DNA from: an uncultured Muribaculaceae bacterium
GTDB taxonomy: Bacteria > Bacteroidota > Bacteroidia > Bacteroidales > Muribaculaceae
Assembly (NCBI GenBank): GCA_910587185.1
Contig: CAJULY010000001.1
Location: forward strand, 310,001-374,000
Length of the DNA: 64,000 bases
Direction: 5' to 3'
A model generated the notes under the pieces. It did not search any database and had not been told where the DNA came from. It saw only the letters and a list, made by a program, of their open reading frames with translations. Shown here piece after piece: positions 1 through 8,884 of this stretch (positions are counted from its first letter, which is position 1; every line of letters starts with the position of its first letter). The position numbers were made by a program, and so were the translations under genes.

Positions 1-620
1 TCCATCCGGAACTCGTCAGACTCGTAGGCAAAATGAAATACCGTTCGAGCTACGGGCAGAATCTTCTGCAACATTCGCGCGAAACGGCCAATCTTTGTGC
101 GGTCATGGCGTCGGAACTGGGCCTCAATCCGAAGAAAGCGCGTCGCGCCGGCCTTCTCCACGACATAGGCAAAGTGCCCGACGAGGAGCCGGAACTGCCC
201 CACGCACTGCTCGGCATGAAACTGGCAGAAAAATACAAGGAGAAACCGGAAATATGCAATGCTATCGGCGCTCACCACGACGAAGTGGAGATGACTTCAC
301 TATTGGCTCCTATCGTGCAGGTATGCGACGCCATATCAGGCGCACGTCCCGGCGCACGCCGCGAAATGGTCGAAGCCTACATCAAACGTCTCAATGACCT
401 CGAGCAACTCGCGCTCAGCTATCCCGGAGTGATAAAGACCTACGCCATTCAGGCCGGTCGCGAGCTTCGCGTTATTGTAGGAGCCGACAAGATCGACGAC
501 GTCGAGACAGAAAAACTGTCGGCCGAGATAGCCAAACGCATTCAGGACGAGATGACCTATCCGGGCCAGGTGAAAATCACTGTTATCCGCGAAACACGCT
601 CTGTTAGTTTTGCCAAATAA
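1..620 (+). CDS. rny: Ribonuclease Y, C-terminal part (cut by window edge)
   Basis: Endoribonuclease that starts decay of many mRNAs; in other bacteria it is membrane-anchored. Only the last ~206 codons are present. The frame is open from base 3 (HPELVRLVGKMKYRSSYGQN), so the ATG at 33 is internal. The piece holds the HD-domain core, with the HD pair in LLHDIGKVPDEE and a further histidine in AHHDEVE, and then the characteristic C-terminal segment ending in ITVIRETRSVSFAK. The N-terminal membrane helix, coiled coil and KH domain lie outside the window. The next gene starts 27 bp downstream, so the two may share a transcript. Identification is secure from the HD and tail motifs. Confidence 0.95.
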   Translation, partial: HPELVRLVGKMKYRSSYGQNLLQHSRETANLCAVMASELGLNPKKARRAGLLHDIGKVPDEEPELPHALLGMKLAEKYKEKPEICNAIGAHHDEVEMTSLLAPIVQVCDAISGARPGARREMVEAYIKRLNDLEQLALSYPGVIKTYAIQAGRELRVIVGADKIDDVETEKLSAEIAKRIQDEMTYPGQVKITVIRETRSVSFAK

Positions 621-647
621 TCCACGCGTTCATTGACATTTCACACT

Positions 648-1997
648 ATGGGAGACGAAAATCCTCTAAAAAACCTTCCGGACGACACCCCGGAACCGCA
701 ACTCGGAAGCGACGACGAACTGAGACTCAGTCGCTGCCGCCGCGCGGAACACCACGAAACGCCGCGCGGAAAGCTGAAATGCTATGACTGGATGGCCGAC
801 ATTCCGGGCGCATCGGAGGGATGCGACATGGTCGAAGTGCAGTTCAAGAACACCCGCAAGGGTTTCTATCTGAACTCGCTCCATATTCCGCTGAAAATAG
901 GCGACACTGTTGTGGTTGAAGCGGCTCCGGGCCATGACGTGGGCGAAGTGACGCTGACCGGTCCGCTGGTAAAGCGCCAGATGCGCCACGGAAGCTCCAA
1001 GAGCAAGGACGAGGTGCGCAGGATTCTGCGGAAAGCGCGGCCGGCCGACCTCGAGAAGTTCGAGGAAGCCAAAGCGAAGGAAAACGACACCATGATCCGC
1101 TCGCGCAAAATCGCCGAAGACCTGCATCTGAACATGAAGATAGGCGACGTAGAATATCAGGGCGACGGAAACAAAGCCATTTTCTACTACATCGCCGACG
1201 AGCGCGTCGATTTCCGACAGCTGATAAAGGTGCTCGCCGAAACTTTCAAAGTGCGCATAGAGATGAAACAGATCGGGGCGCGTCAGGAAGCCGGCCGCAT
1301 AGGCGGCATAGGGCCCTGCGGCCGTCCGCTCTGCTGTGCATCATGGATGACCAATTTCGTCAGCGTCGGCACTGCGGCCGCCCGCTTCCAGGACATATCC
1401 CTGAATCCTCAGAAACTCGCGGGCCAGTGCGCGAAACTGAAATGCTGTCTGAATTTCGAAGTGGATGTCTATGTTGAGAGCATCAAGCATCTTCCGCCGA
1501 AAGATGTCCGTCTGGAAACGGCCGACAACACTTATTTCCATTTCAAATACGACATTTTCAACCGTACGATAACATACTCCACCGACAAGTCCGTCCCGGC
1601 AAATCTCGTGACGATTTCAGCAGAAAGGGCTTTCGAGGTCATGGAGATGAACAAGGCCGGAGAAAAGCCGCTGAGTCTTCTGGAAGAAAAAGAAAGCTCG
1701 ACGAAAGAGAAAAAGCCTTATGCCGATCTTCTCGGACAGGACAGCATAGCGAGATTCGACAACACACGGAAGAAGAAGAAAAAGAAATCGAAAAAGCCCA
1801 AAGCAGCCCAGCCCAATCAGCCGGGACAGAACGAAGGCGGCAATTCCAATTCTTCCGCAGAAAAGCCCGAGCAACCCCAGCCGGCTACGCAACAGAAACC
1901 GAAAGCGCGCAATGACCGCCGCAAGCAGCGGGGTGCCGGCAAAAACGGCGACCAAGCATCCGCGGCCCCGAAAGAGCAGCCCACCAAAGATGAATAG
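648..1997 (+). CDS. PSP1-domain protein, RicT/YaaT-like
   Basis: 449 residues. The central part (about 60-300) matches the PSP1/RicT family. Its cysteine-rich signature is CGRPLCC at 224-230 with C261 and CC at 266-267, which in Bacillus RicT belongs to a Fe-S-binding regulatory complex linked to RNase Y. Here the gene directly follows rny, which fits a role in RNA processing, but that is inference. The C-terminal ~100 residues are low-complexity (Lys-rich, then Gln/Pro/Asn-rich) and probably disordered. An in-frame TTG at 633 would add five residues; ATG 648 is preferred. The stop codon overlaps the start of gldH by 8 bp, implying translational coupling. Confidence 0.85.
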   Translation: MGDENPLKNLPDDTPEPQLGSDDELRLSRCRRAEHHETPRGKLKCYDWMADIPGASEGCDMVEVQFKNTRKGFYLNSLHIPLKIGDTVVVEAAPGHDVGEVTLTGPLVKRQMRHGSSKSKDEVRRILRKARPADLEKFEEAKAKENDTMIRSRKIAEDLHLNMKIGDVEYQGDGNKAIFYYIADERVDFRQLIKVLAETFKVRIEMKQIGARQEAGRIGGIGPCGRPLCCASWMTNFVSVGTAAARFQDISLNPQKLAGQCAKLKCCLNFEVDVYVESIKHLPPKDVRLETADNTYFHFKYDIFNRTITYSTDKSVPANLVTISAERAFEVMEMNKAGEKPLSLLEEKESSTKEKKPYADLLGQDSIARFDNTRKKKKKKSKKPKAAQPNQPGQNEGGNSNSSAEKPEQPQPATQQKPKARNDRRKQRGAGKNGDQASAAPKEQPTKDE

Positions 1998-2451
1998 GCT
2001 GACACTTTTCATCCTGACAGCTCTCCTGACAGGCGCCGCGGCATGTTCCGACAAGCATGAGCGGTTCGGCTCTTTCAGCAGACTGTCCGAAAAGGGATGG
2101 GCTTACGGAGACACGGTCCGGATAACTGTATCGCGACTCGCCTCGACGCAAGAAGGCAGAGAGCTGAGATTAGGGATACGCCACAGAACGGATTACCCCT
2201 ACCGCAATCTCGCGCTTGAAGTGACCTACACGGCCGACGGCAAAGTGAGGCGTGACACTGTGATAATGGAGCTCGCCGACCGCTACGGTTCATGGCGAGG
2301 CAACGGCATGGGGCCGCTGCGCCAGTTTGAAGCGCCCGTTTTCCGAAAGGCGTCAATGCCTGACAGTTCCGAAATCACCATACGCCACGTGATGAAGACC
2401 GATACGCTGAGAGGAATTTCGGAAATAGGGGTGCTTATCGACAACCGGTAG
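1990..2451 (+). CDS. gldH: Gliding-motility-type lipoprotein GldH
   Basis: 153-residue lipoprotein. It begins MNRLTLFILTALLTGAAACSDKH, a short signal peptide with a lipobox cysteine at about position 19. The rest is a beta-rich periplasmic domain characteristic of GldH, with the conserved WAYGDTVRI-like start and a GNGMGPLRQFE segment. GldH is needed for gliding in Flavobacterium but is widely kept in non-gliding gut Bacteroidales, where its role is unclear. The start at 1990 lies inside the end of the preceding PSP1 gene. An open frame running back to 1912 was not accepted because it would put 26 charged residues before the signal peptide. Confidence 0.85.
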   Translation: MNRLTLFILTALLTGAAACSDKHERFGSFSRLSEKGWAYGDTVRITVSRLASTQEGRELRLGIRHRTDYPYRNLALEVTYTADGKVRRDTVIMELADRYGSWRGNGMGPLRQFEAPVFRKASMPDSSEITIRHVMKTDTLRGISEIGVLIDNR

Positions 2452-2482
2452 CCGTCGGCAAACGTTAATACAGAAGTAACCA

Positions 2483-3664
2483 ATGATTCAGATTATGGAA
2501 ATCCTTTTACTTCAGTCCGAAGAACAGGCCCTCAGACTTGAAAAAGTCCGCGGCATAATGAACGAGAAAAAAATCGACGCATTGCTCATTTCAGACAATG
2601 CCAACAAATATTATCTGACCGGCCGCGTGTTCAGCGGCTATATCTATCTCCCCCTGAAAGGAGAGCCGATATATTTCGTGAAACGCCCTGTCACCATGAA
2701 AGGTGACGGAGTCGTGTCGATCCGCAAGCCTGAACAGATCGCCGAAAGCATAGGGATGGTGCCTCCCGCCACTATCGGCCTCGAACTTGCCACGGCGTCA
2801 TATTCGAAGGTGGAACGGCTGCTCCGCATCTTCCCTCAGTCGGAACTCGCCGACGCATCGATGGTCATGTCAGCCGCCAGAGCGGTTAAGACAGCCGAAG
2901 AGCTTGAGAAAATCAGAATCTCAGGCATCAAGCAGGACCATGTCTATCGCAAGATTCCGACTCTTTACAGGGAGGGAATGACCGACGTCGAACTTCAGGT
3001 CGAGATAGAGCGTGAGAGCCGTCTGGAAGGTTGTCTCGGTCAGTTCAGGATCAACGGCGACGACATGGAACTTTACATGGGCAATATTCTTGTAGGCGAC
3101 AACGCCGACGTTCCGACACCCTACGATTTCGCCATGGGAGGCGAAGGAATGGATCCGTCGCTCCCTGTGGGATGCAACGGAACCGTCATCAAGCCCGGCA
3201 ATTCGGTGATGGTGGATGTCAACGGCAATTATACCGGCTACATGACCGACATGACGCGCACGTACTATGTCGAAGAAATAGGCGATCTCGCCCGCAAAGC
3301 CCATGAGTGTTCGATAGCCATCTGCCGACGGCTCGCCGAACTGGGACGTCCCGGCACTGAAGCCAAAGCGCTCTACGAGGAAGCCGAAAAAATGGCGCGT
3401 GAAGCCGGGCTGCATGAGTATTTCATGGGCCACAGGCAGAAAGCAGGCTTCGTGGGCCACGGCGTTGGGATAGAGATTAATGAGCTTCCAGTAATTGCGC
3501 CACGTAGCCGCGACATCCTTCAGGAAAACAATGTTATAGCGCTTGAGCCCAAATTTGTCATACCCAAGACCGGCGCGGTTGGGATTGAGAACACCTACGT
3601 AGTCACTCCTGACGGTCTGAAACCGCTGACCAATACGCCCGAAGGTCTTACTTCACTTACCTGA
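2483..3664 (+). CDS. M24-family Xaa-Pro aminopeptidase-like protein
   Basis: 393 residues. N-terminal creatinase-like domain (about 1-150) followed by a pita-bread M24 metallopeptidase domain. The five metal ligands are recognisable: Asp in VMVDVNG, Asp in YMTDMTR, His in FVGHGVGIE, Glu in IALEPKF and Glu in GIENTYV. The predicted activity is removal of an N-terminal residue before proline, in the cytosol. ATG 2483 and ATG 2495 are both possible starts. The stop overlaps the start of cca by one base, so the two are probably translated from one mRNA. Substrate preference cannot be read from sequence. Confidence 0.88.
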   Translation: MIQIMEILLLQSEEQALRLEKVRGIMNEKKIDALLISDNANKYYLTGRVFSGYIYLPLKGEPIYFVKRPVTMKGDGVVSIRKPEQIAESIGMVPPATIGLELATASYSKVERLLRIFPQSELADASMVMSAARAVKTAEELEKIRISGIKQDHVYRKIPTLYREGMTDVELQVEIERESRLEGCLGQFRINGDDMELYMGNILVGDNADVPTPYDFAMGGEGMDPSLPVGCNGTVIKPGNSVMVDVNGNYTGYMTDMTRTYYVEEIGDLARKAHECSIAICRRLAELGRPGTEAKALYEEAEKMAREAGLHEYFMGHRQKAGFVGHGVGIEINELPVIAPRSRDILQENNVIALEPKFVIPKTGAVGIENTYVVTPDGLKPLTNTPEGLTSLT

Positions 3665-5121
3665 TGATCATAGAAAGAATCAAAGAGGAACCATTCATCA
3701 CTGTGGGCCGTGTGGCCGACCGCCTCGGTTTTCCCTGCTTTGTCGTCGGGGGATATGTACGCGATATTTTTCTGGAGCGACACTCGAAGGACATGGATTT
3801 CGTCAGTGTCGGCCCGGAGAGCGGCATAGCCGTTGCCCGCGGCGTGGCACGCGAATTCGGCAAAGGGACGCGCGTGAACGTGTTCCGCACCTACGGAACA
3901 GCGCAGGTATCGCGCAAGGGTATGGATCTTGAATTCGTGGCAGCCCGTCGCGAATCCTATAATCGCGATTCGCGCAATCCGATTGTGGAAACCGGCACGC
4001 TCGACGACGACATATCGCGCCGCGACTTCACCATTAACGCGATGGCCATAAGCGTCAACGCCGATTCGTTCGGAGAACTCGTTGACAGATTCGACGGACT
4101 CTCGGACCTGAAAAAGGGTATAATAAGGACTCCTCTCGACCCTGAAATAACCTTCAGCGACGACCCGCTGCGCATGATGCGCGCCATACGTTTCGCAACG
4201 CAGCTTGAATTCCGCATTTTTCCCGAAACGCTCGACGCCATCACACGCAATGCAGAGCGTATCAAAATAATAACGGTAGAGCGTATAGCCACAGAGCTCA
4301 ACAAGATAATGGCCTCGCCGAGACCGTCGATAGGCTGGAAACTGCTCGCTCACACGGGTCTGCTCCACTACATACTTCCGGAGCTCGACGCCATGCGCGG
4401 AGTGGAGGTGATCCACGGCCGAGGACATAAAGACAATTTCGAGCATACGATGCTTGTTCTCGACCGCGTGGCCGCCGCTTCCGACAATCTCTGGCTACGC
4501 TGGGCGGCTTTGCTCCACGACATAGCCAAACCTGTCACCAAACGCTGGGTAGAAGGAACAGGATGGACTTTCCACAACCACAACTTCATCGGCGCGAAAA
4601 TGGTTAAAAACATATTCCTGCGCCTGAAACTTCCCCTCGGAGAGCCGATGCGTTACGTAAGGAAAATGGTGGAGCTCCACATGCGGCCCATAGCCCTCGT
4701 GGAAGAATGTGTCACCGACTCGGCAATCCGTCGCCTGATCACCGATGCTTCGGATGATATCGACGACCTGATGACCCTGTGCCGGGCCGACATCACCTCA
4801 CGCAATCCTGAAAAAGTGCGCACTCATCTGCGCAACTTCGATGCCGTCATCGGCAAGATGGAGGATGTCAACGAGCGCGACCATCTGCGCAACTTCCAGC
4901 CGCCCGTTGACGGCCAGGAAATAATGGATACGTTCGGGCTTCCGCCGTCGCAACCCGTCGGCGAAATCAAAGCTGCCATAAAAGAGGCCGTGCTTGACGG
5001 AGTGATCCCCAACGAGCACGAGGCCGCGCGCGTCTTCATGCTCGAGCTGGGCCAACGCATGGGACTTACGCCTGTCGCCGGCGCCACTGGGCAAAATGAC
5101 GGCGGCGCCCAAGATATGTGA
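3664..5121 (+). CDS. cca: CCA-adding tRNA nucleotidyltransferase with HD domain
   Basis: 485 residues. Class II polymerase-beta-type tRNA nucleotidyltransferase that builds or repairs the 3' CCA end. The nucleotide-binding loop GGYVRD is at 29-34, the catalytic DxD at D43/D45 and the RRDFTINAMA motif near 120. An HD domain (LLHDIAKP, about 280-290) and a C-terminal helical part follow. This activity is needed here because the tRNA-Pro gene at 21385 does not encode its CCA. It overlaps the upstream peptidase gene by one base, and its last ~56 bp overlap a convergent gene on the other strand. Confidence 0.95.
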   Translation: MIIERIKEEPFITVGRVADRLGFPCFVVGGYVRDIFLERHSKDMDFVSVGPESGIAVARGVAREFGKGTRVNVFRTYGTAQVSRKGMDLEFVAARRESYNRDSRNPIVETGTLDDDISRRDFTINAMAISVNADSFGELVDRFDGLSDLKKGIIRTPLDPEITFSDDPLRMMRAIRFATQLEFRIFPETLDAITRNAERIKIITVERIATELNKIMASPRPSIGWKLLAHTGLLHYILPELDAMRGVEVIHGRGHKDNFEHTMLVLDRVAAASDNLWLRWAALLHDIAKPVTKRWVEGTGWTFHNHNFIGAKMVKNIFLRLKLPLGEPMRYVRKMVELHMRPIALVEECVTDSAIRRLITDASDDIDDLMTLCRADITSRNPEKVRTHLRNFDAVIGKMEDVNERDHLRNFQPPVDGQEIMDTFGLPPSQPVGEIKAAIKEAVLDGVIPNEHEAARVFMLELGQRMGLTPVAGATGQNDGGAQDM

Positions 5122-5416
5122 GATCGTCTCCGTGAGTGTAAGCCTCACGTTCGAATGACAGGGCGCGATAAGCCTTATACCAGTTTCGCAGACGGACAAA
5201 ATGCCACAGCCATTCCAGGCCGTAGATAATATAGAAAGGAATCCACAGAAGCTCGCGCTGCTGGGCTGTGTGGATTTCTTCATGATTTATCATATAGCGG
5301 TCAATCCATGAGGCGTCGCGCGTCCATATTGTACCGAAGAGATTCATACAGAATCCCTTCGGCATGAACCGCGTAACATATATCCTCGGCTGCCGCCTCT
5401 TTTTCTCGCCTTTCAT
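5066..5416 (-). CDS. Small HExxH-motif protein of unknown function
   Basis: 116 residues, not recognised as a named family. It carries HEEIHTAQQRE around residue 45, an exact HExxH zinc-metallopeptidase motif, followed by an aromatic hydrophobic stretch (LLWIPFYIIYGLEWLWHF) that may be a membrane helix and then FEREAY, whose Glu could be a third metal ligand. This is the layout of a minimal gluzincin, but catalysis is unproven. There is no signal peptide; the N-terminus is very basic. The gene converges on cca and overlaps its 3' end by 56 bp. The coherent motif spacing and the aromatic segment argue that it is a real protein. Confidence 0.6.
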   Translation of the reverse strand: MKGEKKRRQPRIYVTRFMPKGFCMNLFGTIWTRDASWIDRYMINHEEIHTAQQRELLWIPFYIIYGLEWLWHFVRLRNWYKAYRALSFEREAYTHGDDLTYLGRRRHFAQWRRRQA

Positions 5417-5492
5417 TTTTCCGAGTCTGTAAAACCGGTTGTAAAATTACGAATTTACTCTGTTTCCACATTGGGAATACGGATTTAATTAC

Positions 5493-5523
5493 TTGCGGAT
5501 ATCGAAACAAATGGCTATATTTG
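5493..5523 (+). promoter_or_regulatory. Promoter of hipBA
   Basis: TTG at 5493-5495, 20 bases, then TATATTTG at 5516-5523, matching the Bacteroidetes sigma-ABfr consensus. Transcription would start near 5530, just before the hipB ATG at 5545. It therefore excludes the upstream TTG start at 5521. Confidence 0.7.
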
Positions 5524-5544
5524 TATCAAAATATTAGCAGTATC

Positions 5545-5904
5545 ATGACAAAGGAGATAAATAATAACAATATATTATCAATATTAGATAACTATACGTT
5601 AATTAATGCTGATGATATAACACGTCAGGTCGCGGACAACTTCAGGAAACGGAGAGTTGAAAAAAATATTACCCGACATTGCATTTCCGAGTTGTCAGGA
5701 GTGCCTTTGTCAACCGTGGCCCGCTTCGAGCAGAAAGGGCTTATTGCCTTCGAGTCGCTTGTCAAGCTGGCGATGGCCTTAGGATACACTTCTGACGTCA
5801 GCAACCTATTCAGTACCTCAAAATTCAACACAATGAAAGAACTCGATATGATTCGCAGCAAAAGCGGAGACAAAAGGGCATATCCAAAAAGCAAAGGTAT
5901 ATGA
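5545..5904 (+). CDS. XRE-family antitoxin/repressor (HipB-like)
   Basis: 119 residues. A helix-turn-helix of the Cro/XRE type sits at about 30-95 (RRVEKNITRHCISELSGVPL followed by STVARFEQKG). The next gene is a HipA-type kinase whose start overlaps this stop by 4 bp, the standard antitoxin-toxin order. The protein should bind HipA and repress its own promoter. The basic tail (RSKSGDKRAYPKSKG) is probably flexible. ATG 5545 is chosen because the promoter -7 box ends at 5523. Codon use is more AT-rich than in the surrounding genes, which suggests horizontal acquisition. Confidence 0.8.
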   Translation: MTKEINNNNILSILDNYTLINADDITRQVADNFRKRRVEKNITRHCISELSGVPLSTVARFEQKGLIAFESLVKLAMALGYTSDVSNLFSTSKFNTMKELDMIRSKSGDKRAYPKSKGI

Positions 5905-7028
5905 AAAAAACGGAAAAACTAAGCGTCATGTTTCGAGGACGCCCAGTCGGCTCATTGTCGCTCACACCGGATAACAGATTGAATGTCTTCGAATATGATA
6001 AAACGTGGATTGCCGACGGTTTCAGCATATCACCCCTTGAACTTCCTCTGAAACCGGGTATATTCATAGCAAAGCCACAACCGTTTTATGGCAATTTCGG
6101 CATTTTCGAGGACAGTCTGCCGGACGGATATGGCCGTTATCTTCTCCATAAAGCATTAGTGAGAAAGGGGATAAACGATTCGGAGTTGTCGTCCTTGGAC
6201 CGTCTGGCCATTGTAAGTGACAATGGCATGGGTGCACTCACCTACTCGCCGGTCTTTAAACTCGAGCAGGAAGAACCCATAACAGACTTCGACAGGCTCC
6301 AGCAGATTGCACTTGAAGTGCTCAGAGAACAGCAAGATAACGATGCCGGGCGGTTGCTGTATCATAGCGGCAACAGCGGAGGCGCTCGTCCCAAAGCGGT
6401 ATTTTCAGATGCAGAGGGCCACTGGATTGTTAAATTCAGGCACATTTATGATCCGAGCGATATGGGTATTCAGGAGTATCGATACAATGAAATCGCACGA
6501 AAATGTGGGATCATCGTGCCTGACTTTCGTCTTGTCAACGGACGGTATTTCACTTCACGCAGATTTGACATAGACAATGAAGGCCAACGTCTTCATACTG
6601 CGACAGCCGGAGGTTTGTTGGGCATATCGCTCAGACAACCGTTTTTGGATTACTCAAATCTGCTCGCACTTACAGGCTATATAACCCAAAACCGTGAAGA
6701 TGTGGAGCAGATATATCGCCGAATGGTATTCAACTATCTTACAGATAATAAAGATGACCATTGCAAAAATTTCAGTTTTTATGTAATGAAGAACTCAAAT
6801 ACGGATGCATGGCATTGGCGGCTTGCACCGGCCTACGACCTGACACTCTGCGCCGAGGGTTATAACGGAGAACACGCCACTTCCGTCAACGGAACCGGCC
6901 ATCCTGAATTATCTGACTTCATTTCCGCAGGCACTAAAATCAAACTGCCTGAGGAAAGATGCCGAGAAATAATAGACGAAGTTAGAACCGGCTGCCAAGA
7001 GCTGAACCGTTACGAAATTCCTCAATAA
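5901..7028 (+). CDS. HipA-family serine/threonine kinase toxin
   Basis: 375 residues, slightly shorter than E. coli HipA (440). The N-terminal subdomain (FEDSLPDGYG near 70) and kinase core are both present in one chain, so this is not a split HipS/HipT system. Motifs include a Ser-Gly-rich nucleotide loop (SGNSGGARPKAVF, about 155), the catalytic segment LTDNKDDHCKNFSFY (about 285) and the metal-binding LAPAYDLTL (about 315). E. coli HipA phosphorylates glutamyl-tRNA synthetase and halts growth; the target here is unknown. It overlaps the antitoxin gene by 4 bp. Composition is more AT-rich than that of the flanking housekeeping genes. Confidence 0.85.
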   Translation: MKKTEKLSVMFRGRPVGSLSLTPDNRLNVFEYDKTWIADGFSISPLELPLKPGIFIAKPQPFYGNFGIFEDSLPDGYGRYLLHKALVRKGINDSELSSLDRLAIVSDNGMGALTYSPVFKLEQEEPITDFDRLQQIALEVLREQQDNDAGRLLYHSGNSGGARPKAVFSDAEGHWIVKFRHIYDPSDMGIQEYRYNEIARKCGIIVPDFRLVNGRYFTSRRFDIDNEGQRLHTATAGGLLGISLRQPFLDYSNLLALTGYITQNREDVEQIYRRMVFNYLTDNKDDHCKNFSFYVMKNSNTDAWHWRLAPAYDLTLCAEGYNGEHATSVNGTGHPELSDFISAGTKIKLPEERCREIIDEVRTGCQELNRYEIPQ

Positions 7029-7070
7029 CGAGGCAACCCCGCAGAAAACAAGAGGAAATATGGGCGGGGG

Positions 7071-7102
7071 TTTGGTTATTCGGGGGAAAAGCAGTAACTT
7101 TG
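7071..7102 (+). promoter_or_regulatory. Promoter of rplY-pth-S4 operon
   Basis: TTTG at 7071-7074, 20 bases, then TAACTTTG at 7095-7102. It lies 83 bp before the L25 start, leaving a leader of about 75 nt. Confidence 0.8.
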
Positions 7103-7185
7103 CAGTCGCTTTTTAGCATCCCGTGTGATGGGAAATTAAGAAGCTCTTAATTTTTAGTAACACATTTAAATTCACCAACAACGAA

Positions 7186-7839
7186 ATGAAGACATTTCAG
7201 CTCAGCGCCGAGCCCCGTACAGCTCTCGGCAAAAAAGCAGCCAAGGCCCTCCGCGCCGAAGGCAAGATCCCCGTGGTTCTCAACGGCGGCGAAATCATCG
7301 AACTCCCCTACAGCGGCACTCTTCGCGACGGCGAAAAGATCGTTGAGATAGGAAACGGCAAAGGTCTCATCACAACCGACCTCACCGTCACCAACGATGC
7401 AGTGCGCAACCTCGTATATACTCCCGACATTTTCGCAATCGAACTCGACGTTCACGGCGAAAAGCGTATGGCTATCCTCAAGGATATCCAGTTCCATCCC
7501 GTGAAGGACTCAATCCTCCACATGGACCTTCTCGAAGTATTCGACAAGAAGCCGGTGGTTATCGACGTTCCCGTTAAGCTTGAAGGTCACGCCGAAGGTG
7601 TGAAGGCCGGTGGTAAGCTTTCGCTCTCCATGAAGAAACTCCGCGTGAAGGCTCTTTACACGGAAGTTCCCGAACGCCTCGTGATCAACGTGGATCACCT
7701 CGGTCTCGGCAAGACTCTTCAGGTAGGCGATCTGCACTTCGAAGGTCTCGAACTGATGAATGCCAAGAACGCTGTTGTCTGCGCCGTTCAACTCACCCGT
7801 GCAGCCCGTGGTGCAGCCGCTGCAGCCGCTAACGCATAA
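7186..7839 (+). CDS. rplY: 50S ribosomal protein L25/Ctc
   Basis: 217 residues, the long Ctc/TL5 form. It has an N-terminal 5S-rRNA-binding L25 beta-barrel (about 1-95, beginning MKTFQLSAEPRTALGKKAAK) and a C-terminal beta domain (FDKKPVVIDVPVKLEGHAEG onwards), ending in an alanine-rich tail. It binds 5S rRNA in the large subunit. It starts an apparent operon with pth, 14 bp downstream, and an Hsp15-like gene; rplY-pth is a common pair in bacteria. The promoter at 7071-7102 supports this start. Codon use is strongly biased, as in highly expressed genes. Confidence 0.95.
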   Translation: MKTFQLSAEPRTALGKKAAKALRAEGKIPVVLNGGEIIELPYSGTLRDGEKIVEIGNGKGLITTDLTVTNDAVRNLVYTPDIFAIELDVHGEKRMAILKDIQFHPVKDSILHMDLLEVFDKKPVVIDVPVKLEGHAEGVKAGGKLSLSMKKLRVKALYTEVPERLVINVDHLGLGKTLQVGDLHFEGLELMNAKNAVVCAVQLTRAARGAAAAAANA

Positions 7840-7853
7840 AATTTCATCTGCCC

Positions 7854-8417
7854 ATGAAATTTCTTATTGTTGGGCTGGGCAACATCGGCGACGAATACCG
7901 GGGTACCCGCCACAACATTGGTTTTACGATATTGGATGCCTTTGCAGAGGCATCCAATATTGCTTTTTCGACCAAACGCTACGGGGATGTAGCGGAAATG
8001 CGTCTCAAAAACCAGCAGCTCATCCTGCTGAAGCCTTCGACCTACATGAATCTGTCGGGCCACGCTGTGCGCTACTGGAAAGACAAGGAGGGTATCGATC
8101 TGGACCATATCCTTGTCATTGTCGATGATCTGGCACTGCCGTTCGGGGCCATCAGGATGAAGGCACGCGGAAGCGACGCCGGCCACAACGGACTGAAGGA
8201 TATAGCGGCCATGCTCGGCACGGATGCCTATCCGCGTCTGCGTTTCGGAATCGGGAACGATTTTCCGCGCGGAGGGCAGATAGATTATGTGCTCGGCCGT
8301 TTTTCTCTTGACCAGCGCCAGATGCTTCCTACGCGAATCGACATCGCCATCGATGCCATCAAGACTTTCTGTCTGGCCGGGATTCAGACGGCCATGTGTG
8401 ACTTCAATAATAAGTAA
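7854..8417 (+). CDS. pth: Peptidyl-tRNA hydrolase
   Basis: 187 residues, typical Pth length. It frees tRNA from peptidyl-tRNA that drops off the ribosome. The catalytic H20 sits in TRHNIGF, the tRNA-contacting asparagine in YMNLSG (N66) and the conserved acidic pair in VIVDDLALP (D91-D92). GSDAGHNGLKD is the second family signature. It lies 14 bp after rplY and 5 bp before the S4-domain gene, and all three deal with ribosome function or rescue. Confidence 0.95.
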   Translation: MKFLIVGLGNIGDEYRGTRHNIGFTILDAFAEASNIAFSTKRYGDVAEMRLKNQQLILLKPSTYMNLSGHAVRYWKDKEGIDLDHILVIVDDLALPFGAIRMKARGSDAGHNGLKDIAAMLGTDAYPRLRFGIGNDFPRGGQIDYVLGRFSLDQRQMLPTRIDIAIDAIKTFCLAGIQTAMCDFNNK

Positions 8418-8422
8418 TCAAG

Positions 8423-8869
8423 ATGCCGAAAGAAGTCAGAATAGATAAATGGATATGGGCCATGCGCATATTCAAGACGCGCACAATCGCCGCCGAGGCC
8501 TGCAAGAAAGGGCGCGTCATGGTGGGAGACGTTGCTGTCAAGCCGTCGCGCACGGTCAAGCCGGGCGACATTGTCAGCGTGCGCAAGCCTCCGGTCACCT
8601 ACTCTTTCCGCGTGAAAGCCGTGACTGAAAACCGGCTCGGAGCGAAACTCGTGCCGGACTATATGGAGAACATCACTCCGCAGTCGCAGCTCGATCTGCT
8701 CGATGTCATAAAGATTTCCGGGTTCATCGACCGCCGCAAAGGACTCGGACGACCCACAAAACGCGAGGGACGCCAGCTCGAAGAGTTCACCTCTCAGGTT
8801 TTCGACGATTCCACCCGCGGATGGGATCTGGACTTCGACGACGATTTCTTCGACGATGAAGAAGATTAG
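8423..8869 (+). CDS. S4-domain RNA-binding protein, Hsp15/HslR-like
   Basis: 148 residues. The S4 RNA-binding domain occupies about 5-65 (IDKWIWAMRIFKTRTIA, then CKKGRVMVGD and KPSRTVKPGDIV). E. coli Hsp15 binds 50S subunits that carry a stalled nascent chain and helps recycle them, which fits its position right after pth. The C-terminus is an acidic tail (DLDFDDDFFDDEED) absent from E. coli Hsp15 but frequent in Bacteroidetes versions. No terminator is obvious after it; a MITE-like element begins within 20 bp. Confidence 0.85.
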   Translation: MPKEVRIDKWIWAMRIFKTRTIAAEACKKGRVMVGDVAVKPSRTVKPGDIVSVRKPPVTYSFRVKAVTENRLGAKLVPDYMENITPQSQLDLLDVIKISGFIDRRKGLGRPTKREGRQLEEFTSQVFDDSTRGWDLDFDDDFFDDEED

Positions 8870-8884
8870 CCGGTTAGTCGGATT

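Noticed and set aside
3595..4446. 283-codon frame on the minus strand opposite cca
   Set aside because: Coding shadow of cca; no start context, no domains.
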